Origin: Bdellovibrio sp.
Lineage (GTDB): Bacteria; Bdellovibrionota; Bdellovibrionia; Bdellovibrionales; UBA1609
Reading direction: 5' to 3'
Length of the DNA stretch: 10,580 nt
Assembly: GCA_003694355.1 (NCBI GenBank)
Contig: RFKI01000262.1
Location: 1-10,580, forward strand
Part shown: piece by piece, positions 1 through 6,534 of the stretch
Position numbering within the stretch: the first letter of the stretch is position 1
How the letters are laid out: every line of letters starts with the position of its first letter
Program-made: the position numbers and the translations under genes
The notes under the pieces: generated by a model
Database searches by the model: none
Told to the model about the DNA's origin: nothing
Seen by the model: only the letters and a program-made list of their open reading frames with translations

Positions 1-1
1 G

Positions 2-1051
2 CTCAGTGATAAGTGGGGACGCCGGCCTATTATTCTTATAAGCCTATTGGGGGCTGGGGTTTCTCACCTTATTTTCGCTTTTGGTACCAATTTATGGGTG
101 TTGTTTCTCGCTCGAGGCTTAGCTGGAGTTTTTGGCGCTAATATTTCAACGGCCATGGCCTATATTGCAGATATCACTCCTCCTAAAGATCGTTCAAAAG
201 GGATGGGTCTTATTGGAGCGGCTTTTGGTTTAGGTTTTATGTTAGGACCTTTTATTGGAGGAATTGCAGGACAAATAGGCCCTCATTTAGGTTCTAATCC
301 TCCTCTTGGAGAAGGTTTTGCGGCCCTTGTGGCGTCTATCATCTGTTTTGCAAACTTCCTTTTTGCCTATTCTTTTCTAGCCGAAAGTATTTCACCTGAA
401 GTTAAACAACATCATAAAAAACGACCTCCTCGCCTGAAAAAAATTATCGAATATCTAAAAATCCCACTGATGCCTTCCCTGATGGGATCTTTTTTCTTGG
501 GTATTCTTGCCATGGCAAATATGGAAGCGGCCTTATTTCTATTTGTCAAAGATGACTTCTCTTGGTCTGTGAGCCAAGCCAGTTATGGCTTTGCATACGT
601 TGGGCTGATTATGGTCTTTACACAAGGTTATCTCATTCGAAAAGTCACTCCTCTTTGGGGAGAAAGAAATGTTCTGGTCATTGGCACCACCCTTTTAAGC
701 CTTGGATTGCTTGGAATCGGCCTTTCCTCTTCCCTGGCACCTCTGGCCATCAGTGTAACGACCCTCGCTGTTGGAAACGGGCTCATGCACCCTTCAGCCA
801 CAGGCAGTATCAGCCTCATTGCTCCTAAAGACGATCAAGGAGGCGTTATGGGCGCGAATCAAAGCCTCTCTGCTATGGGACGCATTATTGGACCTGCTAT
901 AGGAGGTTACCTTTATGAAATTTCTCACCCCTCTCCGTTTCTTCTAGGAAGTGCTTTTACCTTTTTAGCTCTTCTTATTATTTTATCTGTTTGGAAAAAA
1001 CTTCCTGACACGCGTGGAATAAAAAAACAAACAACTCCCGTTTCGTCTTAA
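2..1051 (+). CDS. MFS drug:H+ antiporter, TetA-like (5' end outside window)
   Basis: An inner-membrane proton-coupled efflux transporter of the major facilitator superfamily. The frame is open to the window edge and starts inside MFS motif A (LSDKWGRRP, bases 2-28), which lies in the loop between helices 2 and 3. About 60-70 N-terminal residues are therefore missing. The TTG at 47 would cut helix 3 and is not the start. About ten hydrophobic segments follow. The stretch with ARGLAGVFGA, then AYIADIT, then FMLGPFIGG carries antiporter motif C (GxxxGPxxGG) and closely resembles TetA-type tetracycline/multidrug exporters. A basic loop (HHKKRPPRLKK) separates the two halves. The C-terminus is short and polar. 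The family is confident; the substrate cannot be read from sequence and tetracycline is not implied. The next gene lies about 150 bases downstream, with no terminator seen between them. Confidence 0.9.
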   Translation, partial: LSDKWGRRPIILISLLGAGVSHLIFAFGTNLWVLFLARGLAGVFGANISTAMAYIADITPPKDRSKGMGLIGAAFGLGFMLGPFIGGIAGQIGPHLGSNPPLGEGFAALVASIICFANFLFAYSFLAESISPEVKQHHKKRPPRLKKIIEYLKIPLMPSLMGSFFLGILAMANMEAALFLFVKDDFSWSVSQASYGFAYVGLIMVFTQGYLIRKVTPLWGERNVLVIGTTLLSLGLLGIGLSSSLAPLAISVTTLAVGNGLMHPSATGSISLIAPKDDQGGVMGANQSLSAMGRIIGPAIGGYLYEISHPSPFLLGSAFTFLALLIILSVWKKLPDTRGIKKQTTPVSS

Positions 1052-1193
1052 ACTTTCACGGCCTTCATTACAGACCTTTGTATGGAATAAGATGTTGCAT
1101 TGCTTCTATTTGTACCAAAGACTGGATAGATTTTATTCCTCACATTATCCTTTTAATGAAGAAGGCCGGATCGCCCTCTTTTTCTGAATCAAT

Positions 1194-1198
1194 GGAGG
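1194..1198 (+). promoter_or_regulatory. Shine-Dalgarno site deciding TTG start at 1204
   Basis: A perfect GGAGG lies five bases before the TTG at 1204. The in-frame ATGs at 1156 and 1192 and the TTG at 1078 have no comparable purine-rich site. The residues they would add (Cys- and Ile-rich, no domain match) look non-coding. This supports initiation at TTG 1204. Confidence 0.6.
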
Positions 1199-1203
1199 AT
1201 TCA

Positions 1204-1722
1204 TTGAAAGTCAAAGCTCTTTACTACGAAATACTCGACCTTCGCCCAGATGCCTCTAAAGAGCAAATCATCCTTGCTTATGAAAATGCCAAAAAACTCT
1301 ACGCACCTTCTAATAAAGAAATCTATAAGTTTTTCTCCCAGGAAGAGCTCCAGGAACTTTTCGAGCTCATTGAAGTGGCTTTTCACACCCTCAAAGACCC
1401 TGAAAGAAGACGAAAGTATGATATTTCCATGGGACTCATTCAAAAAAAAGACACCCCTTCACCTTCTGTAGAAGAGCCCAAAAACATCAGTGGTCAAAGC
1501 CTTAAAGCCTTCCGTCAGAAAAAGGGGCTTTCCTTAGACGATATTTCCGAAGCCACCTGCATTAAGAAAAAATATCTGATTGCCATTGAAGAAGAAAATT
1601 TTCAGGCTCTTCCAGCTCCCGTTTTTGTTCGCGGTTATATAAAACACATTGCTCAATATTTAGGTTTTCAAAGCCCCCAAAATGTGGTTTCTTCCTTTAT
1701 GCAAAAAATGAAAAATGCCTAA
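1204..1722 (+). CDS. DnaJ-like domain fused to RodZ-type helix-turn-helix protein
   Basis: A cytosolic protein of 172 residues from TTG 1204; in-frame ATGs at 1192 and 1156 are alternatives. Residues about 6-76 form a J-like domain: YYEILDLRPDAS opens helix I, AYENAKKLYAP follows, and LKDPERRRKYD closes it as in DnaJ. The His-Pro-Asp loop that activates Hsp70 is absent; the equivalent place reads YAPSN (33-37), so classical co-chaperone activity is unlikely. After a Pro/Ser linker, residues about 96-165 form an HTH_25 domain like the N-terminus of RodZ (SLKAFRQKKGLSLDDIS, then ALPAPVFVRGYIKH). Unlike RodZ there is no membrane helix or periplasmic tail. Similar J-like/HTH fusions occur in deltaproteobacteria, as far as I recall. 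The function is unknown; DNA binding or a cytoskeletal contact through the HTH is possible. It sits 11 bases before the pseudouridine synthase and probably shares its transcript. Confidence 0.82.
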   Translation: MKVKALYYEILDLRPDASKEQIILAYENAKKLYAPSNKEIYKFFSQEELQELFELIEVAFHTLKDPERRRKYDISMGLIQKKDTPSPSVEEPKNISGQSLKAFRQKKGLSLDDISEATCIKKKYLIAIEEENFQALPAPVFVRGYIKHIAQYLGFQSPQNVVSSFMQKMKNA

Positions 1723-1733
1723 GGCCACAAAAG

Positions 1734-2660
1734 GTGCAAGAAAAAACCATTCAAATTGAAGTCCCTGAACCCTATATAGGAAAAAGAGCCGACTCTTTTT
1801 TGTGTTCACTTCCAGAAATTGCTTCACGAACCCAAGCTCAAAAGCTAATCCAAGACAAAAAAGTCCTCGTAAATGGACAATCTATTAAGCCTTCATACTT
1901 ACCCAGAAAAGGAGATCTGTTCACAATAACCATTCCTCCTCCCCCACCTGGACCTTCTTTAAGTCCCTATAACTTCCCTTTAAATATTATTTATGAAGAC
2001 GAAGATCTTCTTGTTATTAATAAGCCCTCAGGCCTTGTGGTTCATCCGGCTCATGGACATGATTCTGATACCCTGGTTAACGCCTTGATGAATAAAGGCA
2101 TTCCTTTATCTAAGGGCACACACCCTTTACGACCAGGGATCGTTCATCGACTGGATAAAGAAACCAGTGGCCTTCTTGTGATTGCTAAAAATGATGCTGC
2201 TCATTCCTTTCTTAGTGAACAGTTTTTCCAACGCTCCATTCAACGCCTCTATTGGGCTTTTGTGCAAAAAAAACCTTCTCCCCTCTCAGGCATTATTGAA
2301 AGTTACTTAGCACGTCACCCTGTTCATAGAAAAAAGTTTGCCTCTCAACCAAATGGTAAAAAGGCCATCACCCATTACACCGTTAAGAAATACAACCATC
2401 TCATTTCTCTTGTGGAATGCCGGCTACAAACAGGACGTACCCATCAAATCCGTGTGCATTTATCCGAAAAAGGCTGCCCTATTCTGGGTGACCCCCTTTA
2501 TGGTCCTCGAAAGCCCTTTAAAGTCAAATCACCTCGTCTTGCTCTTCATGCAAAAACTTTAGGGTTCATTCACCCTCAAAGTCATAAAAAGCTTTTCTTC
2601 TCTTCTGAACTTCCCGAAGAACTCTTGCCTCTTTACCATCTTCTCTTTAAAGAAGATTGA
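1734..2660 (+). CDS. rluD: RluD-type 23S rRNA pseudouridine synthase
   Basis: Isomerises uridine to pseudouridine in large-subunit rRNA (RluA/RluC/RluD family; E. coli RluD modifies helix 69). The protein has 308 residues, close to the roughly 320 of RluD. Residues about 16-67 form an S4 RNA-binding domain (ADSFLCS, then KLIQDKKVLVNGQ). A proline-rich linker (68-75) leads to the catalytic domain, which has NKPSGLVVHP (96-105), HRLDKETSGLLVIAK with the catalytic Asp141, and GRTHQIRVHL (234-243). All key motifs are intact. The GTG start at 1734 is preceded by a modest AAGG about 10 bases upstream, and no ATG in this frame fits better. It lies 11 bases after the J/HTH gene, in an apparent operon with it. 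RluD versus RluC specificity is inferred from overall resemblance and not proven. Confidence 0.93.
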   Translation: MQEKTIQIEVPEPYIGKRADSFLCSLPEIASRTQAQKLIQDKKVLVNGQSIKPSYLPRKGDLFTITIPPPPPGPSLSPYNFPLNIIYEDEDLLVINKPSGLVVHPAHGHDSDTLVNALMNKGIPLSKGTHPLRPGIVHRLDKETSGLLVIAKNDAAHSFLSEQFFQRSIQRLYWAFVQKKPSPLSGIIESYLARHPVHRKKFASQPNGKKAITHYTVKKYNHLISLVECRLQTGRTHQIRVHLSEKGCPILGDPLYGPRKPFKVKSPRLALHAKTLGFIHPQSHKKLFFSSELPEELLPLYHLLFKED

Positions 2661-2692
2661 CCCCTTATGAAGGGCTATCATATTCTGAGGTG

Positions 2693-3154
2693 ATGAAAAA
2701 ATGGATCTCCTACCTATTGATTTTTATTCTCTGGAGCTTAGCACTGGCTTTCGTATTAACACCCTCCCTTAGGCATTCTTTACGCTCTTTTTTCTATACA
2801 CCGCAAAGAAAAGTTCTGTCCACTGCCACAGCAGACCTCCTCAATAACGGAACCCTTTACAAAGTGTTAAAAATTCAAGAAGGGTCAAGACTTTATATAG
2901 AAATCTATTCACTTTCAGATATGGGGTCACATTCCTTATTGGAAAGATTGCCTCTACCTAAAAACCACCACGATGGATATTTTCACATACAAGGACTTGC
3001 CACCAACCTGGCTTTAAAAAATATTGACGATGACCCTTTTATGGAAATTCTTGTGCCGACATATGACGCTTCTCAAAAAGCCCATCTCAATATTTTTAAA
3101 TACAACCCTCAGGAAAAAAAGTTTTTCCCTTTTACACCACCGCCTTCTTCTTAA
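2693..3154 (+). CDS. Membrane-anchored hypothetical protein with FG-GAP-like segments
   Basis: A family I do not recognise. From ATG 2693 it has 153 residues; a TTG at 2657 in the same frame overlaps the rluD stop, but its extra residues add nothing. The chosen start follows GAGGT closely and gives MKKW plus a hydrophobic helix (about residues 5-24), as expected for an uncleaved N-terminal anchor or signal peptide. The rest is probably periplasmic. Two segments, ATADLLNNGTLYKVL and LKNIDDDPFMEILVPTYD, resemble the Asp/Asn-rich turn followed by a hydrophobic strand seen in FG-GAP/VCBS propeller repeats. The protein is far too short for a whole propeller, so this is only a structural hint. It ends in a proline/serine tail. 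It starts 32 bases after rluD on the same strand, is likely the last gene of that operon, and faces the lipoprotein gene with a 9-base gap. Confidence 0.7.
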   Translation: MKKWISYLLIFILWSLALAFVLTPSLRHSLRSFFYTPQRKVLSTATADLLNNGTLYKVLKIQEGSRLYIEIYSLSDMGSHSLLERLPLPKNHHDGYFHIQGLATNLALKNIDDDPFMEILVPTYDASQKAHLNIFKYNPQEKKFFPFTPPPSS

Positions 3155-3163
3155 GGTGTACGA

Positions 3164-3847
3164 TTATTCATCATCTGAACCTTCTGGCTTAAAAAGGTAT
3201 CTGACAATCACTTGATATTTTTTTCCAGCCTCATCCAGCACAACACCTCGCAGTTCCATATTGTATGACTCATCTCCAGGGTCTTTCTTTGAAGCACTGT
3301 GACGGTACAAGTACATTTCTTCAACCTGAGCATATTTATTTAAAACTGAAGAAAATGTCTCTTTTGACTTTGAAGGGTCCTTCTCCCAGATCATCTTATT
3401 TTTTGTAGGGCCAAAATCAATTCCCAAATAAGCCAATTGCACCTGTGGATCATGAATCGACTTTCCTTTATCATCTTTAAAGGAAAAGGCCGTCACAACA
3501 GGAATTTGAAAAGAAAAACTTTGCCCAACACCCCTCACACACACCCGAGTGGGTTGAAAACGTTTGGGGGCCCTTTTATAAGGTCTTGCTTTATAGTGCC
3601 TGACATGAAGAATTGTATGATCATAAGTGCAAATAATATCTGAACTCACATACTGATACTCTCCCTTAGGAAGCTTTTCTCCTGAAAGCACATCAATTTC
3701 CTGCGCCCCTTTAACATCTTTGGAAGTGTATGGTTGATAGTTAACAGGGCACACTTTTCCAACAGCCCGAAAGCGTCCCCCACCACTGCCTCCACTGCAT
3801 GCTGAAAGAAGGAAAACTCCCGCCAGAACCAATCCTAAAACTCTCAT
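3164..3847 (-). CDS. Orphan lipoprotein, function unknown
   Basis: A 227-residue exported lipoprotein that I cannot assign to a family. The N-terminus is a short type II signal peptide ending in lipobox LSAC with the lipidated Cys17. Ser at +2 predicts outer-membrane sorting, and a flexible GGSGGG linker (19-24) follows. The mature part is beta-rich and basic in its middle (KARPYKRAPKRF) with an acidic end (EGSDDE). It contains three further cysteines (33, 73, 103), so at most one disulfide with one thiol left over. The start is clear: AAGGAG lies 7 bases before ATG 3847. It has its own good promoter 30-60 bases upstream, so it is probably transcribed independently of mltG, which ends 94 bases upstream. 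A surface or envelope role is inference only. Confidence 0.85.
   Translation of the reverse strand: MRVLGLVLAGVFLLSACSGGSGGGRFRAVGKVCPVNYQPYTSKDVKGAQEIDVLSGEKLPKGEYQYVSSDIICTYDHTILHVRHYKARPYKRAPKRFQPTRVCVRGVGQSFSFQIPVVTAFSFKDDKGKSIHDPQVQLAYLGIDFGPTKNKMIWEKDPSKSKETFSSVLNKYAQVEEMYLYRHSASKKDPGDESYNMELRGVVLDEAGKKYQVIVRYLFKPEGSDDE
3338..3355. repeat. 18-base direct repeat, copy 1 (in lipoprotein gene)
   Basis: The 18 bases ATTTAAAACTGAAGAAAA here recur exactly at 4845-4862 inside mltG. On the minus strand both copies are read in the same frame with the same codons, encoding FSSVLN. Chance or a very small duplication are both possible. Confidence 0.6.
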
Positions 3848-3877
3848 ACTCCCTCTCCTTTTCTCCGCTTCTGACGC

Positions 3878-3906
3878 ATTGTATTAGGCATCCATAAAAG
3901 CGTCAA
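3878..3906 (-). promoter_or_regulatory. Sigma70-type promoter of the lipoprotein gene
   Basis: On the minus strand, TTGACG (3906-3901) and TACAAT (3883-3878) are separated by exactly 17 bases. Each matches the housekeeping consensus at five of six positions. Transcription would start near 3871, leaving a leader of about 24 bases that contains the AAGGAG ribosome site. It lies in the 94-base gap after the mltG stop. Confidence 0.72.
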
Positions 3907-3941
3907 GAAAGCTGTATTTTTTATAAACAAAATATAAGTCA

Positions 3942-5003
3942 TTAAAAAGACTTTGCTTTTTTTCTTTTAGACAAATCTCTCCAAGAGTGTCCTTGCCTCA
4001 TTTTTTTATTCAACTGATACTTCCTCACGGCCCGATTATGAGATTTTAAGTCTGCAGAAAACACATGAGTCCCATTGTTTTTGCTCACAAAAAACAAGTA
4101 ATTGGTTTTAGCCGGGAAAAGCACAGCCCTTAAAGCCTCACGACCAGGGTTTGAAATGGGTCCATAGGGAAGGCCTTTAAAAGTATAAGTGTTATATCGC
4201 GTTGGAGTTAATATGTCTTTTTTTGTGATGTTTTTCTTCATCACTCCTGTTTGATCCAGGATTCCATATAAGATGGTGGGATCTGTTTGCAAACGCATCC
4301 CCTTTTTTAAACGATTGAGGAATACGGATGCTATTAAGGGTCTCTCCTCTGGAGCCCCTGTTTCTTTCTCCACAATACTTGCTAAAATCACCACTTCATG
4401 TCGAGATAACTGAGTCTGTGGTTTGTCTTTTAACAATCCATTATAAGTTTTTAAAAAATTATGAACCATCTGGCGGATTAAAGTTTTTATATTTGTATAT
4501 TTGGTAATCTTGTATGTCTCAGGAAACAAGTATCCCTCTAAAGAAGGAAGATTTTCTCCTAGAAGCTCATAAATAAACTTTCGGTCTTTGCATAGAGAAA
4601 GGAAATCCTCTTTGGACACAATCCCTCTTTTTTCCAGCTTCTCCGCCATTTCATATATATTGATTCCTTCTTTAAAAGTAATAGATTGTTCCTTACTTTT
4701 TCCACTTTGAAGGACCCTTAATATTTCCAAAGGAGACATATCATAACTTAGCTCATACTCCCCCACGCGAACATAACGCCCAAAAGGCATATAAAATAGT
4801 TTCATCAATGAAGCTTTATGAATAAGTTTTCTTTTTTCCAACCGATTTAAAACTGAAGAAAAGCTCTCTCCTCGTTTCACCTCAAAAACGATTTTTCCAC
4901 TGGAAGGCGCAGGAGGTACTTTAAGGAAATAAAAAAAAGAACCCCCCAAGAGAAGCAACACAATTATAGAGAGTAATAATAGGTTTCTTACTAAAAACTT
5001 CAT
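3942..5003 (-). CDS. mltG: MltG endolytic murein transglycosylase (YceG-like)
   Basis: An inner-membrane enzyme that cleaves nascent peptidoglycan glycan strands and so may set their length. The protein has 353 residues, near the roughly 340 of E. coli MltG. A basic N-terminus and one transmembrane helix (about 8-28) are followed by a LysM-like part (about 38-110, opening FEVKRGESFSSVLNRL). The YceG catalytic domain contains EGYLFPETY (156-164), ASIVEKET (208-215) with the probable catalytic Glu212, MRLQTDPT (236-243), YNTYTFKGLPYGPISNPG (270-287) and the final SHNRAV. All conserved blocks are present. The C-terminus extends past the usual end with a strongly basic tail (WRDLSKRKKAKSF). Its ATG overlaps the astD stop by 4 bases (ATGA, 5003-5000), which indicates translational coupling. 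Being placed in an arginine-catabolism operon is unusual for this gene. Confidence 0.95.
   Translation of the reverse strand: MKFLVRNLLLLSIIVLLLLGGSFFYFLKVPPAPSSGKIVFEVKRGESFSSVLNRLEKRKLIHKASLMKLFYMPFGRYVRVGEYELSYDMSPLEILRVLQSGKSKEQSITFKEGINIYEMAEKLEKRGIVSKEDFLSLCKDRKFIYELLGENLPSLEGYLFPETYKITKYTNIKTLIRQMVHNFLKTYNGLLKDKPQTQLSRHEVVILASIVEKETGAPEERPLIASVFLNRLKKGMRLQTDPTILYGILDQTGVMKKNITKKDILTPTRYNTYTFKGLPYGPISNPGREALRAVLFPAKTNYLFFVSKNNGTHVFSADLKSHNRAVRKYQLNKKMRQGHSWRDLSKRKKAKSF
4845..4862. repeat. 18-base direct repeat, copy 2 (in mltG)
   Basis: The exact second copy of the repeat at 3338-3355. It lies in the LysM-like part of MltG at FSSVLN (residues 48-53). Flanking bases diverge at once on both sides. 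Confidence 0.6.
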
Positions 5004-6517
5004 TTTTGATGAAACTGGTAAGATATTCCAGGAAACATTTTTTCTTTACTAAATGGGTTAAGGTCCTCCAAACTGGCCACAGGAACTGTACAATAGTAAA
5101 CTGCAAAGTCTGCTGAAGGACGATCATTGCCTGACTTTTTCATACCACCAAAAGGAAGTTTTGAGCTTGCTCCATTGGTTGTTCTATTCCAATTCACCAA
5201 ACCCACTCGTATATCTAAAAGCGCTTTTTCATAAATGCTCCGATCTTTTGTAAAAACAGAATGAACCAACCCATATGAAGAACCATTTGCAATGGCAAAA
5301 GCAGTTTCCAGATCATTTACTGTATAAATGCTTACGCTGGGCCCAAAGATTTCTGTTTGTTGATAGACGGATTTGGGATCAAATTCTTTAATTTTGTAAA
5401 TCGAAGGGGTGACATAGTTGCCACTAGGAGAAAGATCCAAAGCTTTTCCCCGCATAATACACTCAGCACCTTCTCGCTTTGCAATTTCTTGAAAACGCAA
5501 ATAATTATCCACAGAATCTGCAGAAACCAAAGCTCCCATAAATGCATTTTCCTTCCAGTGACCTATGGTGAGCTTTTTAGCTGTTTCATAAAAATTTTCT
5601 AAAAAGGTATCTGCAATGGACTTATGTAAAATAATCTTACTTGTGGCCGAACACCGTTGTCCCGAAGTCAGATAAGCTCCCACAATGTTTTCATAAACCG
5701 CTTTTTCTAAATCGGCATCTTCCCACACAATAGCGGAGTTTTTACCACCCATTTCCAAAGCCAGAATTTTCCAATAGTGAGTGAGGGTTTCCTGTTTAAT
5801 TTTTAAACCCACCTCATAAGAGCCTGTAAACAAAATGCCGTCCACTTGATGACTTGCCACCAAGCGCTTTCCCGTTTCTCCCCGACCTTGTACAAGATTA
5901 AAAACCCCTTCTGGAAACTCGGCTTCAGCAAACATTTTAGCCATCAGTTGACCAACAGCCGCTGTTTTATCAGAAGGCTTAAAGACAACTGTATTCCCTG
6001 TAAGAAGAGCAGGAACGATATGCCCATTGGGCAAATGAGCCGGAAAGTTAAAAGGGCCTAAGACGGCCATAACTCCTCGCGGCTTATAACGGACATATCC
6101 ATCCACTCCAGGAAGAGCATCAGGGACCTTTTCTTCACTCACCCTTTTTAATGAATGATTAATGGTTACATTAATTTTTCCTGATAAGGCTTTGGCTTCT
6201 GTTTGCGCTTCCCATAAGGGCTTTCCTGTTTCTCGAGCAATGGTTTCGGCCATTTCATTTTCATACTTTTGATAAATTTCTATCAGCCGTTGAAAATATT
6301 CTTTACGCTTCTCCAATCCTAAATGGGCCCAAGAAGGAAAAGCCCTTCTTGCAGAAGCAACAGCCTCCTCTATATGCTGAAAGCTGGCTTCTGGACAAAT
6401 TACTGTATCCTTCTTGTCTGAAGGACTTGAAATTTGCCAAGTATCATCTGGATTTTTGGCTCTTTGAAAAGAGCCATTATAAAAATCACCAAGAAACTCT
6501 ATTGTTTTTGTCTCCAT
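5000..6517 (-). CDS. astD: N-succinylglutamate 5-semialdehyde dehydrogenase (AstD)
   Basis: Oxidises N-succinylglutamate semialdehyde to N-succinylglutamate with NAD+, the fourth step of the arginine succinyltransferase pathway, in the cytosol. An aldehyde dehydrogenase with AstD hallmarks: GPFNFPAHLPNGHIVPALL, FKPSDKTA, LEMGGKN with the general base Glu255, TSGQRCSAT with the nucleophile Cys289, EIFGP, and near the end NWNRTTNGASSKLPFGG and SGNDRPSA, which match E. coli AstD closely. From ATG 6517 it has 505 residues (E. coli 492). A second ATG at 6535 overlaps the astA stop as TAATG and would add MKEEGT. I prefer 6517 because AAGGAAGAGGGA stands just before it, whereas 6535 has no ribosome site. 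The stop overlaps the mltG start. All catalytic residues are intact. Confidence 0.94.
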   Translation of the reverse strand: METKTIEFLGDFYNGSFQRAKNPDDTWQISSPSDKKDTVICPEASFQHIEEAVASARRAFPSWAHLGLEKRKEYFQRLIEIYQKYENEMAETIARETGKPLWEAQTEAKALSGKINVTINHSLKRVSEEKVPDALPGVDGYVRYKPRGVMAVLGPFNFPAHLPNGHIVPALLTGNTVVFKPSDKTAAVGQLMAKMFAEAEFPEGVFNLVQGRGETGKRLVASHQVDGILFTGSYEVGLKIKQETLTHYWKILALEMGGKNSAIVWEDADLEKAVYENIVGAYLTSGQRCSATSKIILHKSIADTFLENFYETAKKLTIGHWKENAFMGALVSADSVDNYLRFQEIAKREGAECIMRGKALDLSPSGNYVTPSIYKIKEFDPKSVYQQTEIFGPSVSIYTVNDLETAFAIANGSSYGLVHSVFTKDRSIYEKALLDIRVGLVNWNRTTNGASSKLPFGGMKKSGNDRPSADFAVYYCTVPVASLEDLNPFSKEKMFPGISYQFHQK

Positions 6518-6520
6518 AGT

Positions 6521-6532
6521 TCCCTCTTCCTT
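6521..6532 (-). promoter_or_regulatory. Ribosome binding site deciding the astD start
   Basis: Minus strand AAGGAAGAGGGA ends 3-4 bases before ATG 6517 and offers two purine-rich cores (AAGGA, GAGG). It lies inside the extra codons of the longer frame from ATG 6535, which itself has no such site. It therefore favours initiation at 6517. Confidence 0.5.
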
Positions 6533-6534
6533 CA

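Noticed and set aside
1052..1203. Gap between the MFS gene and the J/HTH gene as a separate coding extension or strong promoter
   Set aside because: The open frame here gives Cys/Ile-rich residues with no domain match, and only poor -35/-10 pairings were found. I see no supportable feature.
1734..2660. RluD gene as possible pseudogene because of GTG start and proline-rich linker
   Set aside because: The S4 domain, catalytic Asp141 and all family motifs are intact, and the length is normal.
2667..2693. Eight-codon reading frame (ATG 2667 to TGA) ending in TGATG over the next start, as a leader peptide
   Set aside because: It has no ribosome site, no suggestive residues and no attenuator-like hairpins. 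Chance explains it.
3111..3130. Inverted repeat GGAAAAA-AAG-TTTTTCC near the convergent gene ends, as a bidirectional terminator
   Set aside because: The stem is almost all A-T and short, lies inside coding sequence, and is followed by only a short broken T run. It is too weak to call a terminator.
3944..3961. AAAAAG/CTTTTT hairpin at the mltG stop as a terminator
   Set aside because: Six A-T-dominated pairs at a lysine-rich C-terminus are explained by codon content, and there is no GC-rich stem.
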